Source of the DNA: PALSA-505 sp963702235
GTDB taxonomy: Bacteria; Actinomycetota; Actinomycetes; Streptosporangiales; Streptosporangiaceae
Direction of reading: 5' to 3'
NCBI GenBank assembly: GCA_963702235.1
Contig: CAVPBZ010000013.1
Location: forward strand, 1-64,000
Length of the DNA stretch: 64,000 bases
In this document: piece by piece, positions 15,728 to 23,436 of the stretch
How the letters are laid out: every line of letters begins with the position of its first letter
How positions within the stretch are numbered: the stretch's first letter is position 1
Translations under genes and position numbers: made by a program
Notes under the pieces: generated by a model
Seen by the model: the letters and a program-made list of their open reading frames with translations, nothing else
Told to the model about the DNA's origin: nothing
The model's database searches: none

Positions 15728-16878
15728 TGGGTGTCCAGCGCTACACGCTGCCATCCGGGGCGGTGCGGTACCGCGCTCGTGTGAAGTTTCATGGGCGGGA
15801 GATCGCCACTCGCGTGTTCGAGCGCAAGACTGATGCGCTCGCCTGGGAGCAGGATCAGCGGCGGCGGCTTCGCCTCGGCGAGTGGACCGATCCTCGTCGT
15901 GGCCAGGTACCGCTCTCGGTTGTGGCTACGGATTGGCTGAGTTCGCGCAGCTCAGTCAAGCGTCGGACGCGCGAGAGCGACGAGGGGGACTGGCGTAACT
16001 ACGTCCGCCCACGTTTCGGCAACTGGCCGGTCGCATCGATCACGGCGGCTGAGGTGGCGGCTTGGGTCGGCAGCCTGGTTGCCCGCGGCCTGGCCCCATC
16101 CACTGCTACTCGTGCTCTGGCTACGCTGCGATCCATCCTCGCGTTTGCCGTGGCCGATGGCCGCGTCCAGCAGAATGTCGCGGCCGCGGTACGGAAGCCG
16201 ACCAGCGGCCGGGCTCGTCGGGAGGGAAACGCGCTCACTTTGGCCGAGGTCCACTCACTCACGGCTGCGTGCAAGGGCCCGTACCGCGATGTGGTACCCG
16301 TGCTCGCGCTGGCGGGGCTGCGCTGGGGAGAGCTGGCGGGCCTCCGGGTCGGTGACTTGGTATCGGTGCCTGGACCTGGCCTGCGGCTGACGCGTGCCGT
16401 GCTGGCGAGCAGTGGCGGCGGCGCGCTGTATGTGGACACGCTCAAGAACAACCGGGCTCGGACCGTGCCGCTAGTGGATGAGCTGGTGCCGATCGTGGAT
16501 CGGTGGAGCGAAGGCAAGGCTGCGGGCGATTGGCTGTTTCCTGCTCCGGAGGGCGGCCCGTTGCGCGAGTCGAACTGGAAGCGCTCCGTCGAGTGGTGGG
16601 CGGCCAGGTCGGTGGCCGGTGTCTCGTCGTTCCGCGTTCATGATTTGCGCCATACGGCGGCGTCGCTGTGGCTGGGTGCAGGCGCTGACCCGAAGGTGGT
16701 GCAGCGGGTGCTGGGGCATGCCACCGCAGCCATGACGATGGACCTGTACGGCCACATGGTCGATGCGAACTTGTGGCAGGCTGCCCGGCTCGTCGGGGGC
16801 ACCACGGGGGCATCTGAGCCCTCTGCGGGGGGCATTCGAACGGATGCCGGGCCGGAGATCGGTACGAAAAACCCTTAG
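15727..16878 (+). CDS. int: Tyrosine site-specific integrase of element 2
   Basis: ATG 15727 overlaps the xis stop; the 383-residue protein includes an N-terminal arm-binding region (LPSGAVRYRARVKFHGREIA), a core-binding domain and the catalytic domain. Catalytic residues are visible in LAGLRWGELAGLRVGDL (Arg), VHDLRHTAASLWL (His, Arg), LGHATAAMTM (His) and DLYGHM (Tyr). The gene ends 18 bp before the tRNA-Thr att site, the expected location for an integrase acting at a tRNA 3' end. It is distinct in sequence from integrase 1 although both are associated with the same 43-bp target. Confidence 0.95.
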   Translation: MGVQRYTLPSGAVRYRARVKFHGREIATRVFERKTDALAWEQDQRRRLRLGEWTDPRRGQVPLSVVATDWLSSRSSVKRRTRESDEGDWRNYVRPRFGNWPVASITAAEVAAWVGSLVARGLAPSTATRALATLRSILAFAVADGRVQQNVAAAVRKPTSGRARREGNALTLAEVHSLTAACKGPYRDVVPVLALAGLRWGELAGLRVGDLVSVPGPGLRLTRAVLASSGGGALYVDTLKNNRARTVPLVDELVPIVDRWSEGKAAGDWLFPAPEGGPLRESNWKRSVEWWAARSVAGVSSFRVHDLRHTAASLWLGAGADPKVVQRVLGHATAAMTMDLYGHMVDANLWQAARLVGGTTGASEPSAGGIRTDAGPEIGTKNP

Positions 16879-16896
16879 GAGCTGGGCTTTCTTGTG

Positions 16897-16939
16897 GAGC
16901 CGCCTATCGGAATCGAACCGATGACCTACGCATTACGAG
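16897..16939 (+). repeat. Right attachment site of element 2, inside tRNA-Thr
   Basis: Second copy of the 43-bp direct repeat (other copy at 7276-7318). It covers the tRNA from the anticodon loop to the 3' end plus one base. Recombination between the two copies would release a circle of about 9.6 kb and restore one copy next to element 1. Confidence 0.92.
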
Positions 16940-16971
16940 TGCGTCGCTCTATCCGTCTGAGCTAAGGCGGC
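16898..16971 (-). tRNA. tRNA-Thr (anticodon CGT)
   Basis: Seven-base acceptor stem (GCCGCCT with AGGCGGC), D-arm GCTC/GAGC, anticodon stem ACGCA/TGCGT with loop CTCGTAA (anticodon CGT, decoding ACG), and T-arm ATCGG-TTCGATT-CCGAT all pair correctly. A CCA end is encoded at 16895-16897. The gene is intact although it is the insertion site of element 2, because the element restores the 3' half. Confidence 0.97.
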
Positions 16972-17082
16972 ATACTGCCTGTCGGGGCAGCGGCCACGAG
17001 TTTACCGCCCGCAGCGGGCCGCTGCTGCGCCGCGCCGAACGCAGGCGGCCGGCCGCATCAGCGCGCGACCCCAGCACCGTCG

Positions 17083-18618
17083 CTACGGGCACACGGTGCC
17101 GCTGCGCGGTACCGCACCCCTGATCAGGTAGCTGTTCACGATCGTGTCGACGCAGGAGCTGCCCATCATGTACGCGGTGTGGCCGTCGCCGTTCCAGCCG
17201 AGCAGCACGCCGGACTTCAGCTCCCGGGACAGCGCCTGCGCCCAACGGTACGGAGTCGCCGGGTCGCGGGTGGTCCCCACGACCAGGATGGGCCGCGCGC
17301 CGGCGGCGGTGATCCGGGGCAGCGGATACGACTTCACCGGCCAGTAGGCGCACGGCAGGCTGCCCCAGACGATCGGCTCGCCGAAATGCGGCGCGGCCTT
17401 CTGGGCCTTAGCGGCGACCGAACTCCACGCCGCCAGGGCATGCGGCCAGGGCCGGTCCAGGCAGTTGATCGCCGTGTTCGCGTCCGCCAGGTTGGAGTAG
17501 CTGCCGCTGGAGGTGCGTTCCACCAGCGCGTCCGCTAGCTGGATGAGCACCGTGCCGTCACCGCCGAACGCGTTCTGCAGCGCGGTGCGCAGCACCGGCC
17601 AGTAGGCCTTGCTGTACAGCGCCGCAACCACGCCTTCCAGCAGCAGGGCACCGTCCGCCGGACGGCCGTCACCCAGGTCGTTGGCCAGCGGGGCGCGGGT
17701 GGCGCGGTCCAGCAGTCCCTGTAGCTTCGCGATCCCGGCGCTGAGGTTGCTGCCACGGCCGAGCGGGCAGTTCGCGGCCCGCATGCAGTTCGCGGTGAAC
17801 GAGCGGAGCGCGACCTCGAATCCTTCGGCCTGCGTGATGTTGATTTCGGTCGAGGTGGCGCCCGGGTCGAGTGCCCCGTCCAGCACCAGGGCGCGCACGT
17901 GCCGCGGGAACAGCTGCGCATACCAGGCGCCGAGATAGGTGCCGTAGGACTTGCCCAGGTAGGTGAGCCGCTGGTCGCCAAGCGCGGCGCGCAGGACGTC
18001 CAGATCGCGCGCGGCGCTGCGGGTGCTGATGTAGGGCAGCAGCGAGCCAGCGTTCCTGGCGCACTCGCTGGCGAAGAGCTTGCTCTCGGAGACGACGGTG
18101 GCCAGCTGAGCGGCGGTGTCCGGCGTGTCACTGGTCACGAAGTACTTGTCGAGCTGCGAGCCGGTCATGCAATGCACCGCGGGCTGGCTGCCGCCGACCC
18201 CGCGCGGGTCGAAGCCGACCACGTCGAACCGGGCGCGCACCGCGCTGGACACCGCGCTGCGGGCCTGCTCGGCGTACTGCACGCCCGACCCGCCTGGACC
18301 GCCCGGGTTGAGGACAAGCGAGCCGATCCGCGCAGCCGGATCCGCGGCAGGCAGCTTGATGACCGGCAGCGAGAAGCGCTTCCACGCCGGGCGGCTGTAG
18401 TCGAACGGGACGGTCAGCCTGGCGCACCGGAAGCCGTTGTGACACGGGGCCCAGCGCAGCTTCTGCGTGTAGTAGGCAGCCATAGTGACCGGCGCGTGCG
18501 CGGCGGGTGTATCCGACCGAGCCGCGGCCTGGCGAGCGGCCGGGGCAGCGGAGCACGCGGCCAGGACAGTGACGACGCCGCAGGCCAGGGCCACGCCGCG
18601 GAGGAGCCCAGCCCTCAC
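17083..18618 (-). CDS. Lipoprotein alpha/beta hydrolase with TAP-like C-terminus (tripeptidyl aminopeptidase type)
   Basis: GTG 18618 is chosen because it overlaps the PSP1 stop (GTGA) and starts a lipoprotein signal (hydrophobic stretch, then VLAAC). The 511-residue protein has an N-terminal alpha/beta-hydrolase half with the oxyanion segment NPGGPGGSG and the nucleophile elbow GKSYGTYLG (Ser). The TAP-like C-terminal half carries the Asp region TTRDPATP and His in GDGHTAY. Homologues such as Streptomyces SlpD/E and Tap remove N-terminal tripeptides outside the membrane. An exact substrate cannot be assigned. Confidence 0.88.
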   Translation of the reverse strand: MRAGLLRGVALACGVVTVLAACSAAPAARQAAARSDTPAAHAPVTMAAYYTQKLRWAPCHNGFRCARLTVPFDYSRPAWKRFSLPVIKLPAADPAARIGSLVLNPGGPGGSGVQYAEQARSAVSSAVRARFDVVGFDPRGVGGSQPAVHCMTGSQLDKYFVTSDTPDTAAQLATVVSESKLFASECARNAGSLLPYISTRSAARDLDVLRAALGDQRLTYLGKSYGTYLGAWYAQLFPRHVRALVLDGALDPGATSTEINITQAEGFEVALRSFTANCMRAANCPLGRGSNLSAGIAKLQGLLDRATRAPLANDLGDGRPADGALLLEGVVAALYSKAYWPVLRTALQNAFGGDGTVLIQLADALVERTSSGSYSNLADANTAINCLDRPWPHALAAWSSVAAKAQKAAPHFGEPIVWGSLPCAYWPVKSYPLPRITAAGARPILVVGTTRDPATPYRWAQALSRELKSGVLLGWNGDGHTAYMMGSSCVDTIVNSYLIRGAVPRSGTVCP

Positions 18619-19508
18619 CCGGCGACCCCGCCTGATCCGGCCCCGGTGCTGTCGACTGCCGCCTCCCCCGGAGCCTGGTACCTGGCCTCGTAGGCCTGCC
18701 GCGACCCGCAGACGCTGGCCCGCGGGCAGGCGCACCTGCTGCCGTCCGCGGCGAGCTTCATCACCACGGTGTCCGCCGGCACGTTGTGCCCCACGACCGT
18801 GCCGGGGCCCTCGGGACCCTCGACCGTCTCGCCGAGTTTCGGCGCCTGCTCGTGAAACTCCTGGTAGAGCGGATGCTCATACTTCAGGCAGCACATCAGC
18901 CGCCCGCAGGCGCCCGCGATCCGCAGCGGGTTGACCGGGAGGTCCTGGTCCTTGGCCATCCGGACGGACACCGGCTCGAAGTCTTTCAGGAACGTCGCGC
19001 AGCACAGGTCGCGGCCGCACGGCCCGATCCCGCCCTGCAGGCGCGCCTCGTCCCGGGGGCCGATCTGCCGCAGCTCCACCCGGGCGTGCAACTTCCCGGC
19101 CAGGTCACGGACCAGCGCGCGGAAGTTGACCCGGTGGGGGGCGCTGAAGTAGATGACCACCACGGTGGGCCCGGAGGACGGGCCGCTGCGCGCGTCCAGG
19201 TAATCGACAGCGGTGATCTTCATCGGCAGGCCGTGCTCGCGGACCAGTCGCTTGGCGGCGACCCTGGCTTCCGCGCGCAGCCGCCGGTTCGTCTCGTTCC
19301 TGTCCAGGTCCGCCTGGCTGGCCAGCCCCGCGCAGACCGGGAGGCCGCCGATGTCCTCGGACACCCACTGCGGCGCCCACATGCATTCGGCCACCTCGGG
19401 ACCGGAATCGGTGGGCACGAGCACCTTGTCGCCGATCGACGGCGCATACGGCCCCGGATCCAGGTAGTACAGCCTGCCGTAGCGCTCGAAGCTCACCGCC
19501 ATCATCAT
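18615..19508 (-). CDS. PSP1-domain protein (RicT/YaaT-like)
   Basis: Start placed at the first of three consecutive ATG codons (19508); the open frame further upstream is low complexity. The 297-residue protein contains the PSP1 domain (VIYFSAPHRVNFRALVRDLA) and the conserved Cys clusters GPCGRDLCCATFLKDFEPVS and GRLMCCLKYEHP. In Bacillus the RicT homologue works in a Y-complex affecting RNA processing and development, with Fe-S cofactors. In actinobacteria the gene commonly sits beside holB and tmk, as here. The C-terminal CACPRASVCGS adds another Cys pair. Confidence 0.9.
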   Translation of the reverse strand: MMMAVSFERYGRLYYLDPGPYAPSIGDKVLVPTDSGPEVAECMWAPQWVSEDIGGLPVCAGLASQADLDRNETNRRLRAEARVAAKRLVREHGLPMKITAVDYLDARSGPSSGPTVVVIYFSAPHRVNFRALVRDLAGKLHARVELRQIGPRDEARLQGGIGPCGRDLCCATFLKDFEPVSVRMAKDQDLPVNPLRIAGACGRLMCCLKYEHPLYQEFHEQAPKLGETVEGPEGPGTVVGHNVPADTVVMKLAADGSRCACPRASVCGSRQAYEARYQAPGEAAVDSTGAGSGGVAG

Positions 19509-19675
19509 GCCCACGTCCCCAGGGTACGGCGGCGGGGCCGGATACGTCCGCGAGCGCGTGATCGGGTAAGCCCGCCCGCAGGCAACCGCACGGACCCGGC
19601 GAGCCAGCAATGAGGCAGCCGCAGGCAACCGCAGGGACCCGGCGAGCTGGCGGATCAGGACTGTGAGCTGGCGGA

Positions 19676-20995
19676 TCAGGACTGCGGGCTGCGGATCAGG
19701 GACAGCGTCATCTCCTCGACGGCGAGCAGCGGCGCCACGCTGAGCGCCAGCTGTTCCCGGCACGCCATGATCGCCTCGATCCTGCGCACCGTGGTCTCCG
19801 GCGTGCTCTCGCCCGCCAGCCGGCGCAGTTCCGCCTCGCGGCCGGCGTTGCCCAGCTCCACCAGCGCGCCGAGCTGCACCGCCAGGACGTCGCGGTAGTA
19901 CCAGGCCAGGTCCAGCAAGGCGACCTCGAGGGTGTCTCGCTTGGTGCGGGTGGCCCGCGACTTCTGCCTGTCCTCGAGATCCCGCAGCGCGCCCGCGGCA
20001 CCGCGGATCGCCTTGGCGACGCCCTTGCCGGTGGAGCCCTCGCCGAACGCCTGCCGCAGCGCGTCGCGCTCGGGCTGGTCACGTTCTTCGGTGACCGCCT
20101 TCGCCTCTTCCTCGGCCGCCTTGACCAGGGACGCGGCCGCGGCGAGCGCCGGGCCCAGGCCGGTGACGGCGAGCGGGAGGCGCAGCACCTCCGCACGCCG
20201 CTTGGCGGCGTCAGCATCGGTGGCCAGCCTGCGCGCCCGGCCGATGTGCCCCTGCGCCGCCCGGGCCGCCGCCAGCGCCCGGTCCGGATCGACGCCGTCC
20301 CGCCGGACCAGCACGTCCGCCACCGAAGCCGACGACGGGGTCCGCAGCACGACCAGCCTGCACCGGGATCTGATCGTCGGGACCAGGTCCTCCGCCGACG
20401 GGGCGCAGAGCAGCCACACCGTCCGCGGCGCCGGCTCCTCGATGGCCTTGAGCAGGGCATTCGCGGCGGCCTCGGTGGCCCGGTCGGCGTCCTCGAACAG
20501 CACCACGTGCCAGCGGCCGCCGGCCGGCGAGGTCGCGGCGCGCAGCACCAGGTCCCTGGTCTGCTTCACGCCGTAGGACAGCCCGTCGGGGCGGACCAGC
20601 ATGAGGTCGGCGTGGGTGCCCGCGCGGACCTGGTGGCAGCTCGGGCACGCTCCGCAGCCTTGGTCCGGGCAGAGCAGCGCGGCGGCGAACGCCCGCGCGG
20701 CCACGCTGCGGCCAGAGCCCGGCGGCCCGGTCAGCAGCCACGCGTGCGCCATGCCGCCCGCCTGCCTGCCCGCTTTGCCGCGGAGCACGTCGGCGGCCAG
20801 GCCGGCCGCCTGCCGCAGCTCGGCGACGACCGGCTCCTGCCCGGTCAGCTCGGCGAACACGTCCGCGCTGGCGTCCGCCCGGCCGGCACCAGTCCCGCCG
20901 GCACCGGTCCCGCCGGCGTTACCGGGCCCGGCAGGATCGGCCGTCGTGCCCTGATCCGCGGTGCGGGCACCACGGACACTCACCGGATGGCCCAC
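19676..20995 (-). CDS. holB: DNA polymerase III subunit delta'
   Basis: The protein has 439 residues. An AAA+ clamp-loader fold is visible: ELTGQEPVVAELRQAA, Walker A-like GPPGSGRSVAARAFA (about residues 90-104), the four-Cys zinc module CPDQGCGACPSC, and the helix NALLKAIEEPAPRTVW with the sensor region (TIRSRCRLV). Delta' is the stator of the sliding-clamp loader. I take GTG 20995, which has GGGGAGG four bases upstream. The first 45 residues are Gly/Ala-rich and probably disordered. The order topA, tmk, holB, PSP1 is a conserved actinobacterial core cluster. Confidence 0.93.
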   Translation of the reverse strand: MGHPVSVRGARTADQGTTADPAGPGNAGGTGAGGTGAGRADASADVFAELTGQEPVVAELRQAAGLAADVLRGKAGRQAGGMAHAWLLTGPPGSGRSVAARAFAAALLCPDQGCGACPSCHQVRAGTHADLMLVRPDGLSYGVKQTRDLVLRAATSPAGGRWHVVLFEDADRATEAAANALLKAIEEPAPRTVWLLCAPSAEDLVPTIRSRCRLVVLRTPSSASVADVLVRRDGVDPDRALAAARAAQGHIGRARRLATDADAAKRRAEVLRLPLAVTGLGPALAAAASLVKAAEEEAKAVTEERDQPERDALRQAFGEGSTGKGVAKAIRGAAGALRDLEDRQKSRATRTKRDTLEVALLDLAWYYRDVLAVQLGALVELGNAGREAELRRLAGESTPETTVRRIEAIMACREQLALSVAPLLAVEEMTLSLIRSPQS

Positions 20996-21016
20996 GGCGC
21001 CTCCCCGTCATGATCA

Positions 21017-21056
21017 ATGGAAGATTGGTGTCCACCGGTGAACACCAATCTTCCAT
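21017..21056. repeat. 40-bp near-perfect palindrome between tmk and holB
   Basis: Two 15-bp arms (21017-21031 and 21042-21056) are exact complements. The ten bases between them pair further except at one position, centred on ACCGGT. It lies in the 117-bp gap between the tmk stop and the holB start, both on the minus strand. No T-run follows. It could be a terminator, an operator, or an mRNA hairpin limiting readthrough into holB. Confidence 0.9.
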
Positions 21057-21112
21057 CCAGCCCACGGCACGGCGAGCTCGCACCGCCAACCCGCACTCGT
21101 CCGCCCTGGCCC

Positions 21113-23410
21113 CTATCCCGCACTCGTCCGCCCGGGCTCCTGCCGGGCGCTCGCCCGCCGCTGCTCCTCGGCCGTCCCGGCCCGTGCTGCGTCGTGGTCC
21201 GAACCCGCCTGTCCCAGCTCCTGCGTCGCGTCCGGCCGCCCGAACTCCTGCGTCGCGGCCCCCTGCCCGTCCCCGGCGACGGGGAAGGCGTCGGTGATGG
21301 CCGGGAAGCTGCCGGTGACGGCCTCGGCCGACGGGGGCACCGGATCGGGCAGCAGCTCGCGCACCCGGTCCTGGATCTCGCGGCTGAGCACGTCCGGCGG
21401 CCTGGTCGCGTCCAGCACCAGGTAGCGGCGCGGCTCGGCGTCGGCGAGCTGGCGGAACCCGGACCTGACCCGGTTGTGGAACTCGGCGGGCTCGGCCTCG
21501 AGCCGGTCCGCGGAGCTGGCCCGGCGGCTGAGCCCGTCGGCGGGCGGCAGGTCGAGCAGGATCGTCAGGTCCGGGGTCAGGCCGCCGGTCGCCCACCGGT
21601 TGATCCTGGCCACCTCGCCTAGCGGCAGGCTCCGGCCGGCACCCTGGTAGGCGAGCGAGGAGTCCACGTAGCGGTCGGTGACGACGATGGCGCCGCGGTC
21701 AAGAGCGGGCCTGATGACCGAGTTGACATGCTCGGCGCGGTCCGCGGCGTACATCAGCGCCTCGGCCCGCGGGTTCAGGCCGGCGTGCGCGGTGTCGAGC
21801 AGCAGCGCGCGCAGCCGCATGCCCACTTTGGTGGCGCCTGGCTCGTGCGTGGCGACCACGTCGTAGCCCTGGTCCCGCAGCCAGATGGACAGCTGCCGCG
21901 CCTGCGTGCTCTTGCCGGCGCCCTCGCCGCCCTCCAGCGCGAGCAGCACGCCGCGGCGGGCGGGCGCCGCGCCGTCCGGCGCCGAACCGTCCGCCGGGAA
22001 CATCGGCTCGCCGCGGATCGCCCGCATCAGGTCCTGCCGGAGCGGGACGCCCTTGCGGTCGTCCATCCTGCGGTAGGCGGACACCCCGACGGCCGCGGCC
22101 ACGAGCGCGCCGAGCAGCAGCACCACGTTCTGCCCGGCGGACCGGTACACCAGATGCCCGACCGCGACGTTCCCCGAGCCGGTGATGTCGGAGATGAGCT
22201 TGGTGAAGCCGGAGGACAGGAAACCGGACAGCGCGATCACCAGGAAGAGGATCACCTGGATGGTGGACTGGAAGAACGCGAACGCCCGGCCGCGGATCTC
22301 GTCGTCCACCTCCAGCCCGACGATCGTGTTCCCGGTGACGTAGGCGATGCCCGCCAGCGCCCCCAGCACGACCACGAACAGCGTGACCAGGGCGAGGTTC
22401 GGCACCAGGGCGATGAGCGCGAGCGGCACGGCGGCGGCGGTGATCGACAGGCCGAACAGCCGGTGCAGGCTGAAGTCCTTGAGCCTGCCGCCGACCAGCA
22501 TGCCCAGCGCGAGCCCGACGAAGATCGCGGAGAAGACCAGCCCCCACCCGGCGCTGCCACCGTGCAGCGTGTCGCTGATGTAGACGTAGCCGAGCCCGAC
22601 GACCACTCCCGCCGCGGCGAACGCGCCGGTCATCCCCAGCGCCAGGGCGCGCAGCACCGGCGTGCGGCGCAGGAACCGCCAGCCTTCCCAGATCGACTTG
22701 GCCACCGACGGCTGGGAGATGCGCTCGGGCGCGCACGGCTTGCGGATCTCGCGCAGGAAGAACACGGTGAGCGCGGAGATGCCGTACGAGGCGGCGTTGA
22801 AGTACAGCGCCAGGTTGACCTTGCTCGGGTTGAGGAACGGCGCTACGTGACCGAGCGGCCCGCTGATCAGGGCGAGCACCGAGAACAGCCCGGCGGCGAC
22901 GGGCGCGGTGCCGTAGGTGGTGAGCAGGCTCAGCTGGTTGGCCCGCTCCAGCTTGTCCTTGGGCACCAGGTTGGGGATCGTGGCGGCGGTGGCCGGGTTC
23001 CAGAACAGCGACGCGCACCCGGCCAGGAACTTGACGATGTAGATCCAGGTCAGGTTCGGGAAGATCGGGATCGACAGGAACAGCAGGCCGCGGATGACGT
23101 CGCCGGCGATCATCGTGACCCGGCGGTTCATCCGGTCGGCGAGCGCCCCGGCCAGCGGGCCGAACAGCAGCGCGGGCAGCAGCGTGGCGATCCAGACGCC
23201 GCTGACCGCAGCGCTCTGCGCGGCGGTCGCGCCGATCACGCTGGTGTGCCCGGTGTGCTTGCCGGTGAGCGTGGCGGCGAGCACCGTGAGCGCGACGATG
23301 CTCAGCCAGTCACCCAGGCTGGACAGCGACAGCGCGACCCACAGCCGGCGGAACGGCCGGATGGCGAGCACTCCGTCGTGCGCTCTGCCGGGCTGGGATC
23401 GGATGTTCAC
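21113..23410 (-). CDS. tmk: Fused MFS-type membrane protein and thymidylate kinase
   Basis: The 765-residue protein starts at GTG 23410. Residues 1-450 form a major-facilitator domain with about 12 hydrophobic helices (for example LPALLFGPLAGALADRMNRR). Residues 490-700 form a dTMP kinase: P-loop LEGGEGAGKSTQARQL, the DRYVDSSLAYQGAG segment (DRY motif), and a LID-like Arg region. The kinase makes dTDP from dTMP for DNA synthesis; fusion to an MFS transporter is known in actinomycetes, but its purpose is unclear. The last about 60 residues are Ala/Gly/Gln-rich. It follows topA by only 26 bp and is probably co-transcribed. Confidence 0.93.
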   Translation of the reverse strand: MNIRSQPGRAHDGVLAIRPFRRLWVALSLSSLGDWLSIVALTVLAATLTGKHTGHTSVIGATAAQSAAVSGVWIATLLPALLFGPLAGALADRMNRRVTMIAGDVIRGLLFLSIPIFPNLTWIYIVKFLAGCASLFWNPATAATIPNLVPKDKLERANQLSLLTTYGTAPVAAGLFSVLALISGPLGHVAPFLNPSKVNLALYFNAASYGISALTVFFLREIRKPCAPERISQPSVAKSIWEGWRFLRRTPVLRALALGMTGAFAAAGVVVGLGYVYISDTLHGGSAGWGLVFSAIFVGLALGMLVGGRLKDFSLHRLFGLSITAAAVPLALIALVPNLALVTLFVVVLGALAGIAYVTGNTIVGLEVDDEIRGRAFAFFQSTIQVILFLVIALSGFLSSGFTKLISDITGSGNVAVGHLVYRSAGQNVVLLLGALVAAAVGVSAYRRMDDRKGVPLRQDLMRAIRGEPMFPADGSAPDGAAPARRGVLLALEGGEGAGKSTQARQLSIWLRDQGYDVVATHEPGATKVGMRLRALLLDTAHAGLNPRAEALMYAADRAEHVNSVIRPALDRGAIVVTDRYVDSSLAYQGAGRSLPLGEVARINRWATGGLTPDLTILLDLPPADGLSRRASSADRLEAEPAEFHNRVRSGFRQLADAEPRRYLVLDATRPPDVLSREIQDRVRELLPDPVPPSAEAVTGSFPAITDAFPVAGDGQGAATQEFGRPDATQELGQAGSDHDAARAGTAEEQRRASARQEPGRTSAG

Positions 23411-23436
23411 GGCGCCAGCGTATCGGGCTGTGCCGG

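Larger units (their letters stand above)
7276..16939 (+). mobile_element. Integrative element 2 (pSAM2-like AICE) in tRNA-Thr(CGT)
   Basis: A 9.6-kb segment is bounded by 43-bp direct repeats, the right one inside an intact tRNA-Thr gene. The order Nudix (Pif-like), GntR (KorSA-like), Pra-like, small genes, FtsK/TraSA, zinc-ribbon peptide, RepSA, Xis, Int matches the pSAM2 functional plan of control, transfer, replication and recombination. Genes from the Pra-like protein to Int are co-directional and mostly overlap by 1-4 bases. The KorSA-like gene and one small gene are frameshifted. Two genes at the left (7819-9169) are probable cargo. Confidence 0.9.
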
